Source: an uncultured Collinsella sp. (GTDB lineage: Bacteria > Actinomycetota > Coriobacteriia > Coriobacteriales > Coriobacteriaceae). From it: a DNA stretch of 28,144 bases. Each line of letters begins with the position of its first letter. The first letter of the stretch is position 1. The stretch lies in NCBI GenBank assembly GCA_902496115.1, contig CABUZK010000021.1, forward strand, positions 1 through 28,144, written 5' to 3'. This document shows positions 1-6,604 of the stretch, one piece after another. A model generated the notes under the pieces. The model had not been told where the DNA came from and searched no databases. It saw only the letters and a program-made list of their open reading frames with translations. Made by a program: the position numbers and the translations under genes.

Positions 1-633
1 GGCCAGCCCGCCGGTCCCCTGCGGACCCATGAGCCCCTTGTGGCCGGTAAAGCACACCACGTCGAGCCCCATGGCTTGCATATCGATATGCGCCGTGCCG
101 GCAGACTGCGAGGCATCGACGATCACGAGCGCACCGGCCGCATGGGCCATGGCGGCTACGCGTGCAATGTCGACCGCGTTGCCGGTCACATTGGAGGCGT
201 GCGTCACCACCACGACACGTGTGCCCGGCGTGATCAACCGCTCGAGCTCGTCATAGTCGAGCGCGCCGTTCGCGTCGCAGCCCGCATGCTCAACGGTCAC
301 GCCCTGCTCTGCCGACAGGCGGTTGAGCGGACGCAGCACGGAGTTGTGCTCGAGCACCGTCGTGACCACACGGTCGCCGCGGCTCACCACGCCATTAATG
401 ACGGTGTTGAGCGCCGCGGTGGAGTTGGGCGTAAAACAAACATGGTCAGCCCGCGGGCAGCCCAGCAAGCGCGCAAGCTTGGCGCGACAGCCGTGGATGG
501 TACGCGCCGCGTCGAGCGCACCCGACGTCGCGCCGCGCCCGGCATTGCCGAGCGAGCACATCGCCTGCGTCACGGCATCGATGACCGCCTGCGGCTTGTG
601 CATGGTCGTCGCCGCGTTATCCAGGTAGATCAT
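1..633 (-). CDS. Class V aminotransferase / cysteine desulfurase-like protein (3' end outside window)
   Basis: PLP-dependent fold-type I enzyme of the NifS/SufS-like group. The visible 211 codons start MIYLDNAATTMHKP, the usual N terminus of cysteine desulfurases, and run to the TGHKG segment where Lys199 should form the Schiff base with PLP. The window edge then cuts off the small domain and any catalytic-Cys loop. The ATG overlaps the stop of the upstream DUF3343 gene as ATGA, so the two are probably translationally coupled. Because the gene ends a selD-yedF-DUF3343 run, it best fits the selD-associated class V aminotransferase family (TIGR01977-type). A likely role is releasing S or Se from (seleno)cysteine for selenium delivery. 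The family call is secure. The selenium role is inferred from context, and substrate choice cannot be read from the sequence. Confidence 0.88.
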   Translation of the reverse strand, partial: MIYLDNAATTMHKPQAVIDAVTQAMCSLGNAGRGATSGALDAARTIHGCRAKLARLLGCPRADHVCFTPNSTAALNTVINGVVSRGDRVVTTVLEHNSVLRPLNRLSAEQGVTVEHAGCDANGALDYDELERLITPGTRVVVVTHASNVTGNAVDIARVAAMAHAAGALVIVDASQSAGTAHIDMQAMGLDVVCFTGHKGLMGPQGTGGLA

Positions 634-881
634 CGCACGACCTCCCACATGTCAATCACCGTAAAGCCCTCGGTGGGAACGCCCGCCGCGGCGAGTTCGC
701 CGTGCAGCAGCTCCTCATCGGCAGGCAACGCCTTCCATGCCAAACCGCAGCCGGCAGCGACCTCCCCGGGCACGGGAATCGTTCGCCCGGGAAGGCCGCG
801 CTCGACGCACAGGGACTCGCAACCCATGGCGGCCGCCGTGGTGGGAAACGTGATGACAAGCGCCGGGCGCTTCTCCCTCAT
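630..881 (-). CDS. DUF3343 protein, putative Se/S carrier
   Basis: Protein of 83 residues starting MREKRPALVITF. It matches the small DUF3343 family in length and pattern: a hydrophobic beta strand (ALVITFPTTAAAM), a middle PGEVAAGCGLAWK segment with the conserved Cys-Gly (Cys45), and two more cysteines at 21 and 25. The start is the ATG preceded by GGAG about 7 bases upstream. An in-frame start 33 bases further up would overlap yedF and has no ribosome binding site. It lies 19 bases after yedF and overlaps the next gene by 4 bases. Members of this family recur beside selD and yedF and have been proposed as thiol carriers for sulfur or selenium. No reaction is established, so the function here is inferred from family and neighbourhood. 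Confidence 0.85.
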   Translation of the reverse strand: MREKRPALVITFPTTAAAMGCESLCVERGLPGRTIPVPGEVAAGCGLAWKALPADEELLHGELAAAGVPTEGFTVIDMWEVVR

Positions 882-900
882 GGCAACTCCAACCAATACG

Positions 901-1527
901 CTACGGGCGCACAACGCGCACGGCCTGCTCCATCTTCTCCACGATCACGTACATGTTGGTGACCTCGCCCACCGCCAGCTGGTCCTTAATGCCATAGTGA
1001 TCGAGGCAGGTGCCGCAGGTGAGGATCTCGACGCCCTGCTCGGCCAGGCCCTTCAGGTCGTCGAGCACCGGAGAGCCCTCGACGGTGAGCTTGGCGCCAC
1101 CGTTGTAGAACAGCATGGTCGCGGGCAGCTCCTCCTGCTGCGTCACGGCAAAGATAAAGGCCTTCATGAGCTTGTGGCCCAGCTCGTCGTCGCCACGGCC
1201 CATGCAATCGGTGTAGACGGAAATGACGAGCTTGCCCTTGCCGGCGCTGGCATCACAGAAGGCAGCGCCATCCTGCTCGGGGTCCGCAATGGCAACGGCG
1301 CCAGAGGTCGCCAAGGTCACGTGCCACTCGGCGTCAGAAACCTTCTCGACCGAGGCCGTGCAGCCCTTTTCCTGTGCCATCTTGGAGATGTTCTTGACGG
1401 CGGTCTCGTTGTCGACCGAGGTCACGACAACGCCCTCGCCATCGAGCTGCTTGAGGGCCTTGAGCGTCTTGACGACGGGCAGCGGGCAGGCATCGCCCAT
1501 GGCATTGACATCAATCTTGGTAGACAT
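901..1527 (-). CDS. yedF: Selenium metabolism protein YedF (sulfurtransferase-like)
   Basis: Protein of 208 residues in two parts. The N-terminal TusA-like domain (about 1-75) carries the CPxP motif with Cys14 in DACPLPVVKTLKAL. The C-terminal DsrE-like domain (about 95-208) includes DCMGRGDDELG, LPATMLFYNGGAKL and the CGTCLDHYG cysteines. This two-domain layout is typical of the selD-linked YedF family (TIGR03527) and differs from single-domain TusA/SirA proteins. The start MSTKIDVNAMG is preceded by GAAAGGAA at good spacing. An open frame continuing upstream to about 1935 only shadows selD and was rejected. Spacing of 58 bases after selD suggests one transcript. The protein probably handles persulfide or selenide for selenophosphate synthesis, but its biochemistry is not settled. 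Confidence 0.93.
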   Translation of the reverse strand: MSTKIDVNAMGDACPLPVVKTLKALKQLDGEGVVVTSVDNETAVKNISKMAQEKGCTASVEKVSDAEWHVTLATSGAVAIADPEQDGAAFCDASAGKGKLVISVYTDCMGRGDDELGHKLMKAFIFAVTQQEELPATMLFYNGGAKLTVEGSPVLDDLKGLAEQGVEILTCGTCLDHYGIKDQLAVGEVTNMYVIVEKMEQAVRVVRP

Positions 1528-1585
1528 AGTAAATTCCTTTCGAATAAATCGTTTTAGAACGGTGCATAGTTCAATAAACGTGTCG

Positions 1586-2635
1586 TTAACGGACAACGTG
1601 GACGGCAGGACCGCCTGGCACCGGCTCGCACACGCGGCCGATTGTGGCGGCAACGCGCCCCTCGGCATGCAGACGGCGCGCAAGCTCATCCACATCGGCA
1701 GCAGGTGCCGCGATGAGCAAGCCGCCCGAGGTTTGTGGATCGTACAGCGCATCCAGCATGCCCGGCTCCAGGTCCTCGTCGGCAGCCACACGCGGGCCAA
1801 AGAAGTCCTGGTTGCGGTAGGAGCCAGCGGGGATAATGCCCAGACGCGCCATGTCGAGCACCTGGTCAAAGAGCGGCACCGCCCCCGACGCAAGCTCAAT
1901 CTGCACGCCCGAGCCCTCGGCCATCTCGCACGCATGCCCGATCAGGCCAAAGCCCGTAATGTCGGTGCAGCCGTGAAGTTCGAGCCCCTCGGCCAGACGA
2001 ATCGGCGCCTCGTTGAGGGTGCACATCGAGTCAAACATGGCTGCGGCCTCGTCCTGTTCGATAAGCTCGCCCTTAATGGCCGTGGTAATGATGCCCGAGC
2101 CGACCGCCTTGGTCAGCAGCAACGCATCGCCCACGCGCGCGCCGCTGTTGGCGAGCATGCGGTCGAGCGCGACAAAGCCGCTCACGGACAGACCGTACTT
2201 GGGCTCGTCGTCGTTGATGGTGTGACCGCCCGCGATGGAGCAACCCGCCTCGACGCACTTGTCGGCGCCGCCCGCCAGAATCTGACCTGCGACCTCGACG
2301 CCCAGGCAATTGGGAATGCACAGCAGGTTCATGGCATGGCTCGGCCGCCCGCCCATGGCGTAGATGTCCGACAGCGAGTTGGCCGCGGCGATCTGGCCAA
2401 ACAGGAACGGGTCGTCGACCATCGGCGGAAAGAAGTCGATGGACTGCACGAGCCCCAGGTTCTCCCCTACGCGAAAGACGCTCGCATCGTCGGAAGTATC
2501 GAACCCCACGAGCAAGTTGTCGTTATGCACATTGGGTAAATCGCCCAGGACCTGGGCGAGGGCTCCGGGAGCCAACTTAGCGGCTCAACCGCTCGCGGCA
2601 GTCATAGACGTGAGCTTAATCTGATCGTCAGCCAT
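1586..2635 (-). CDS. selD: Selenide, water dikinase (selenophosphate synthetase) with in-frame TGA read as selenocysteine
   Basis: Makes selenophosphate from selenide and ATP, the selenium donor for Sec-tRNA and selenouridine. The true start is the ATG at 2635, preceded by a strong GGAGG. The reading runs MADDQIKLTSMTAASG, then TGA at 2587-2585 (codon 17), then AAKLAPGALAQVL without a frame change. E. coli SelD has catalytic Cys17 and Lys20. Here Sec17 and Lys20 fall on exactly those positions. With the TGA decoded the protein is 349 residues, normal for the family. Ignoring it leaves a 329-residue fragment beginning at a TTG and lacking the active site. Gly-rich ATP-binding segments follow, including AGCSIAGGHTI and TDITGFGLIGHA. 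A GGUCC-loop hairpin 3' of the TGA could be the SECIS. This implies that selA, selB and selC exist elsewhere in the genome. Confidence 0.95.
2543..2557 (-). promoter_or_regulatory. Candidate bacterial SECIS hairpin inside selD
   Basis: On the selD mRNA the segment GCCCA-GGUCC-UGGGC can pair as a 5-7 bp stem with G and U in the apical loop. Counting the U of UGA as 1, the loop GU lies at 37-38, about 34 bases past the stop codon. That is within the range where SelB-binding hairpins occur. The loop resembles the GGUCU loop of the E. coli fdhF SECIS. A second small hairpin (GGCUC-CCG-GAGCC) lies between it and the UGA. This is a visual fold, not a computed one. Confidence 0.55.
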
Positions 2636-2670
2636 CGATACCTCCTCTCTTCGGTCAATCATTTTCTCCC

Positions 2671-2676
2671 AGTATA
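2671..2676 (-). promoter_or_regulatory. Possible -10 element for the selenium operon
   Basis: TATACT on the minus strand, about 36 bases before the selD start, in the short gap after the activase gene. I see no convincing -35 at 16-18 bases upstream, so selD may instead or also be read through from the activase gene. Confidence 0.3.
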
Positions 2677-2705
2677 CGCATGAATGCGAGCCTACAGCGG
2701 GTGCA

Positions 2706-3470
2706 TTAATTGAGCGCCTGGGCGCAAATCGCCGCGCCGATGGCACCGGCAAAGCGAGCCTGGGGCGAGGTGGTCACCGGCGACCCCAGTAGCTCGCCCA
2801 ACCGCTCCACCACGAAGGCGTTCTCGCACAGGCCACCGGTTAGGTAGTACGGGGCGCCCGTGGCCTGCCCGGCCATGGTCGCCACGCGCGAGACCACGCT
2901 GTCGATCACGCCGCGTGCAATGTTCTCGCGCGGCTCGCCACGACCGATCAGGCTGATGACCTCGCTTTCGGCAAACACCGTGCACATGCTGCTGATCTTG
3001 GTGGGCTCGCCGGAACGCGCAAGGTCGGCCATCTGCTGCTGGGAAATGCCTAGGCGGTCGGCCATGATCTCCAAAAAGCGCCCCGTGCCGGCAGCGCACT
3101 TGTCGTTCATGGCGAACTTGGCCACGCGACCGCCCTTGAGTTGGATGACCTTGGTGTCCTGGCCGCCCACGTCAATCACCGTGCCGTGATCGCCAAACAG
3201 GCGCGCGGCACCGGTGCCGTGGCAAGTAATCTCGGTCACGACCTTGTGCGCATAGGGCACGGCGACACGGCCGTAGCCAGTCGCGACCACGCGTACGTCG
3301 TCGGCCGCCACGTCGTAGCCGGCAGCAGCAAGCTCGCAGCGCAGACGTTCGGCCGCATCGACCGACGAGAACCCGGTTGGCTGCACGCACGTCCACGCCA
3401 CCGAACCCTCCCCATCGACCACAGCAGCCTTGGCCGCCGTAGATCCGATATCGATCCCGATCCCTATCAT
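2706..3470 (-). CDS. Acyl-CoA dehydratase activase (ATP-dependent Fe-S electron injector, BadF/BcrA/HgdC family)
   Basis: Protein of 254 residues, the usual size for HgdC-type activases. It is a homodimeric ASKHA-fold ATPase that holds one [4Fe-4S] cluster between subunits. It uses ATP hydrolysis to drive low-potential electrons into 2-hydroxyacyl-CoA dehydratases or double-cubane reductases. Visible marks are the phosphate-1 loop GIDIGSTAAKAA at the N terminus, VIDVGGQDTKVI, and the two cluster cysteines in NDKCAAGTGRFLE and SSMCTVFAESEV. GGLCENAFVVE follows near the C terminus. The ATG has GGGAGAG just upstream. It lies downstream of two paralogous reductase genes on the same strand, which are its likely partners. 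The electron donor (ferredoxin or flavodoxin) is not in the window. Confidence 0.93.
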   Translation of the reverse strand: MIGIGIDIGSTAAKAAVVDGEGSVAWTCVQPTGFSSVDAAERLRCELAAAGYDVAADDVRVVATGYGRVAVPYAHKVVTEITCHGTGAARLFGDHGTVIDVGGQDTKVIQLKGGRVAKFAMNDKCAAGTGRFLEIMADRLGISQQQMADLARSGEPTKISSMCTVFAESEVISLIGRGEPRENIARGVIDSVVSRVATMAGQATGAPYYLTGGLCENAFVVERLGELLGSPVTTSPQARFAGAIGAAICAQALN

Positions 3471-3535
3471 GGCTCTCTCCCAATCTAAACATCAAAGATA
3501 GCGGCGCGTTCAGGCGCCTTGGCATCCTCCCTCAC

Positions 3536-3566
3536 ATGTAACAAAGGGACAGTCCCTTTGTCACAT
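3536..3566. repeat. 31-bp palindrome, copy 1 (ATGTrACAAAGGGAC arms)
   Basis: Arms of 15 bases around a single central base, 14 of 15 paired (mismatch 3540/3562). The same palindrome, perfect there, recurs at 15196-15226, differing only at the mismatch and the centre. This copy has no T-run on either side, so it is not an obvious terminator. It sits between the activase start and the upstream dehydratase stop. Confidence 0.85.
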
Positions 3567-3574
3567 ACCGTCAC

Positions 3575-4738
3575 CTACAGGGTTTCGATGAAGGCAGCGA
3601 TGCGCGTCTCGATCTGACCCATGTCGCCATTGCTGTAATCGGTCTCGATCTTCATGTACGGAATACCCGCACCCTCGACGGCCTCCTGCATGCGCGCGCT
3701 CTCAACGTTGAAGGTATGGCAGGCCTGTAGCACGCTCTCTACCACGCCATCGACGTGATACTTCTCGCACATGGCCAGCGTGTTTTTCATACGACCGTCG
3801 TTGGGCGTCATGACCGAGCAGTTGATATCCAGATAGCGGTCGGCGATGGCGCGCAGGATGTCGGGAGCCTCCGGATCGATCATCATGGCCGCCGTGCGCT
3901 CGCCCGAGCAGTCGTCCATGCACACGGCCACGCCGCCGTTGGACTCGATAGTACGGCCGATCTTGTTAATCACGCCGCCCACCGGGCAGCCGGTGATCAG
4001 AATGCGCTTGGCATCTGCCGCGACCGGGCGCTCGCCCGCGTCGTAGGCCTCACGCAGCTTGGCAACCTTTTGCTCCAGCTGCTGTGTATAGGCCTCGATA
4101 TCAAAGCTGAACGTGCCGGCAAACATGGTGCTCATCAGATCGACGCCGCTCATGGCCGCCGGCTGGTTGGCCTGCAGCGCAAACATCTCGAGCTGGGCCG
4201 CACGCAGGCGGTTGCGACGACGCACGGCGGCGCGCAGGTCGTCATCGGTAATCGTGATGCCGTAGAAGCCCTCGAGCTCCTCCTTGAGCAGGCGGCACTC
4301 CTCGTACCAGCCCTCGCGCTCGTAGGCGCGATCGCGACCCTGCGGAAGATGCAGAATGTGCGTGCGCTTGAGCTCGTTGAGTAGCTCGTACATCTTCTTC
4401 TTGCCGTCGCAGGTTGTCTCACCGATGATCATGTCGCTAAAGTACGTAAACGGGCACTTTTGCGAGTAAGCAAAGCCGTAGGTCGACTTGATGAGCGGGC
4501 AGAGATTTGCCGGCAGCACCTTCTCGGCCTCGGGAATCACCTCGTCGGACGTGCCGCACAGCGCCACGCTCGCAGCCCCCGCGGCATCGATAATCTCGAG
4601 TGGCGTATAGCTGCACAGGAAGCCGACCAGGCGATTACCGGCCTGCTTGTAATCCTTAACGCGAATAAACGCGGCCTTACGCTGCTCGTTGAACTCCTCA
4701 AACGTGGACGGCAACGGCTGCTCATTATTTTCCGACAT
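3575..4738 (-). CDS. 2-hydroxyacyl-CoA dehydratase / double-cubane-type reductase, paralogue B
   Basis: Protein of 387 residues of the HgdB/HgdC-partner superfamily, Fe-S enzymes reduced by an ATP-driven activase. Family landmarks are CPLIKSTYGFAYSQKCP, ETTCDGKKKMYELL, ITGCPVGG and INCSVMTPNDGRMK. Cysteines at 42, 61, 80, 95, 110, 277, 307 and 340 all align with cysteines of the neighbouring paralogue, enough to hold a double-cubane or [4Fe-4S] cluster. The start MSENNEQPLP has AAGGAG 7 bases upstream. An open frame reaching to 5098 was rejected because it overlaps the next gene and lacks such a site. It could be a true dehydratase subunit or a DCCP-like small-molecule reductase. The substrate cannot be read from the sequence. 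Confidence 0.88.
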   Translation of the reverse strand: MSENNEQPLPSTFEEFNEQRKAAFIRVKDYKQAGNRLVGFLCSYTPLEIIDAAGAASVALCGTSDEVIPEAEKVLPANLCPLIKSTYGFAYSQKCPFTYFSDMIIGETTCDGKKKMYELLNELKRTHILHLPQGRDRAYEREGWYEECRLLKEELEGFYGITITDDDLRAAVRRRNRLRAAQLEMFALQANQPAAMSGVDLMSTMFAGTFSFDIEAYTQQLEQKVAKLREAYDAGERPVAADAKRILITGCPVGGVINKIGRTIESNGGVAVCMDDCSGERTAAMMIDPEAPDILRAIADRYLDINCSVMTPNDGRMKNTLAMCEKYHVDGVVESVLQACHTFNVESARMQEAVEGAGIPYMKIETDYSNGDMGQIETRIAAFIETL

Positions 4739-4892
4739 ATAACTCCTTAACAAACCTTTCAACCAACCAAGGAAACGGCTTTCCCAAGTGCCCGAGGTTG
4801 CCGTGAAAGAGAAGCGCCGCATACTTTGGTACGCAAGCGACGGTTTGAACGGCAAGATCGGGCGCCTAGGGAAGCCGCCAGGGCGGATAGTC

Positions 4893-6176
4893 CTAAATGG
4901 TTTCCAAGAAAGCCTCGATCCTGGTTTGCAGTTGGCCTGCATCCTCGCCGGCGTAGTCGGTCGTGATGTGCATAAACGGAATGCCGGCTTCCTCGGCGGC
5001 CTTCTCCACGACAAACGACTCCATCTCGTAAAGCGTGCAGAACTGCAGGGCCACGTCGACGATGCCGTCGGCATGCAGGTCCTTGGCCATCTGGACAATA
5101 TCCTTCATACGCTGGTCGTTGGGCTTAAAGACGGCACAGTTGATCTTAAAGTAGCGCTCGGCGATGGCATCGAGCATCTCGTCGACCGTCTCACCGGACT
5201 CGTCAACCAGATCCTTGTAGTAGCGCGAGCCCGTGCAGGACTCCTCGCCCACCACAACGCCGCCGGCCTTCTCGATGAGGTTGAACAGCTTCCAGTTGGG
5301 CACGGCCATGGGCGTGCCGGTGTACAGGATACGCTTGGTCCCCTTGGGCGCCACGCCCTCGCCGGCCTCGACACGCTGCTCGCACTCAGCCGCCATATCA
5401 TTGATGGCTCCGGTCAGACGCGGCGTGTCGTCCATAAAGGCGGCCTGAACGGTCAGCAGGCTGTCGAGACCACTGATGGGCGCCGGGTCGGCAGCGCGCG
5501 TGGCAGCGAGGCGCTGCAGGGCGCGGCGCTTCTCATTGACGGCGTGGATGGCAGCCTTCAGACGCTCGGGCGTAATCTTGACGCCGCACTCTTCCTCGAT
5601 CTTGGCGGCGAGCTTCTTGACCTCGGCCTTCCAGGTCACGAGCGTAGACTCGTCGTGCACGTTGGGAATATCCATGACGTACATGTTCTTTTGCGTTGCA
5701 AAGAACTCGTAGGCCTTCTTCTTGCCATCGCAGGTGTTCTCGCCTACCACCAGGTCACTCGACTCAATGTAGGGGCAGACCTCGCCCAGCTTAAAGCCGG
5801 CAAAGCTCTTGATGAGCGGACAGGTGTTGCGCGGCAGGTGCTCCTCGACCTTGTCCGTTGCCCAGTCGGCACCCGAGCACAGGCCCACGGGAATACCGTC
5901 GCAGGCGAGCACAATCTCCTCGGGCACATACACGCAGAACGAACCGACGATCTTGGTGGCCTCGCCGGCCTCCTTCTTGTCGAGCATCTCCTTAATGCGG
6001 CCGCTGTGGATGTTGGTGGCCACAAAGTCCAGGTAGGACGTAGACTTGGGGCGATTGTTCTGCGTCAGGAACATGTCCCCGTACATCTGGCCCACGGCGC
6101 CCAGCAGTATATCATGGTCGGCAAGATTCATGCCGAGGCTCTCCCACATCGGATGGAAATCAAATTCTTCAGCCAT
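4893..6176 (-). CDS. Double-cubane-cluster-type anaerobic reductase (2-hydroxyacyl-CoA dehydratase superfamily), paralogue A
   Basis: Protein of 427 residues and the first structural gene of the cluster. Relative to paralogue B it carries an N-terminal extension of about 40 residues (MAEEFDFHPMWESLG). The core shows CPLIKSFAGFKLGEVCP (Cys119, Cys134), ENTCDGKKKAYEF (Cys149), GEESCTG (Cys314), INCAVFKPNDQRMK (Cys347) and LQFCTLYEME (Cys380). Cys81 and Cys100 bring the set shared with paralogue B to eight. Known family members pair with an adjacent activase, as here, and do ATP-dependent reductions or radical dehydrations. DCCP-type enzymes reduce small molecules such as acetylene and hydrazine in vitro, with unknown natural substrates. 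Assignment to DCCP rather than a dehydratase subunit is tentative. The long leader upstream suggests the promoter lies within 6177-6560. Confidence 0.88.
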   Translation of the reverse strand: MAEEFDFHPMWESLGMNLADHDILLGAVGQMYGDMFLTQNNRPKSTSYLDFVATNIHSGRIKEMLDKKEAGEATKIVGSFCVYVPEEIVLACDGIPVGLCSGADWATDKVEEHLPRNTCPLIKSFAGFKLGEVCPYIESSDLVVGENTCDGKKKAYEFFATQKNMYVMDIPNVHDESTLVTWKAEVKKLAAKIEEECGVKITPERLKAAIHAVNEKRRALQRLAATRAADPAPISGLDSLLTVQAAFMDDTPRLTGAINDMAAECEQRVEAGEGVAPKGTKRILYTGTPMAVPNWKLFNLIEKAGGVVVGEESCTGSRYYKDLVDESGETVDEMLDAIAERYFKINCAVFKPNDQRMKDIVQMAKDLHADGIVDVALQFCTLYEMESFVVEKAAEEAGIPFMHITTDYAGEDAGQLQTRIEAFLETI

Positions 6177-6560
6177 GACGGTTCCCCTCTCGAACCAAAA
6201 TCGGATAACAACGGTATCGATGCACGACGGACGGCGATTGCCCGACCGTGCTCAAACCCGGAATTTTAGGGAACCTGCTTTGCGGTCGATTATTTAGTTG
6301 TGCGTCGTCTCTCCCGGAGCCGTGAACATACCTGCTCATATGCGGCTCCGAGCGATATATAGGGCACGCGCGGCAACGCGGCAAATGTATGTCGTCTGCG
6401 GCATGTGCGCACCCTCCTTAACCAGTTGATGTCAACTATATCAACGGTCATCGACCATGCGAACACCGTTGACATTCGTACGACAGCATCGTGTGCCGCC
6501 GTTTAATAAATAATTATCTTAATTGATAAGAGTTTGTCATCTCTCATTCGACGAACGGCA
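6177..6560 (-). promoter_or_regulatory. Long leader/promoter region of the reductase cluster
   Basis: About 380 bases without a convincing gene. Three things stand out. (1) Near 6424-6472 lie a palindrome AGTTGA-TG-TCAACT (6424-6437) and an inverted pair TCAACGGT (6441-6448) / ACCGTTGA (6465-6472), an operator-like cluster of TCAAC half-sites. (2) A Shine-Dalgarno AAGGAGG precedes a 22-codon ORF (6404 to 6336, minus). Its stop overlaps, as ATGA, an ATG opening a 56-codon frame that ends inside the reductase start. (3) An 8-bp inverted pair CGGAGCCG (6315-6322) / CGGCTCCG (6343-6350) encloses that overlap. The AT-rich stretch at 6505-6535 could hold the promoter. Codon use of the small frames is poor, so they may only be leader peptides or chance. 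Confidence 0.45.
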
Positions 6561-6593
6561 AACAAAGCCGCCGAGGCTTATATCCCCGACGGC
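6561..6593 (-). terminator. Rho-independent terminator after modC
   Basis: On the minus strand a 10-bp stem with two G-U pairs (arms 6584-6593 and 6567-6576, loop 7) is followed by TTTGTT. It begins 12 bases past the modC stop and closes the molybdate operon. Confidence 0.75.
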
Positions 6594-6604
6594 ATTACCC
6601 GGCG

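Noticed and set aside
40..1557. 505-codon open frame on the plus strand
   Set aside because: It runs opposite to the aminotransferase, DUF3343 and yedF genes, all with family motifs and ribosome sites. His/Arg/Gly-rich composition is typical of an antisense shadow in G+C-rich DNA.
901..1935. N-terminally extended yedF (344 codons)
   Set aside because: The extra part overlaps selD in another frame, is Arg/Ser-rich, and the internal ATG at 1527 has a clear ribosome site and the family start.
3575..5098. Extended paralogue B reductase (507 codons)
   Set aside because: It overlaps paralogue A in a different frame. The ATG at 4738 with AAGGAG matches the family start.
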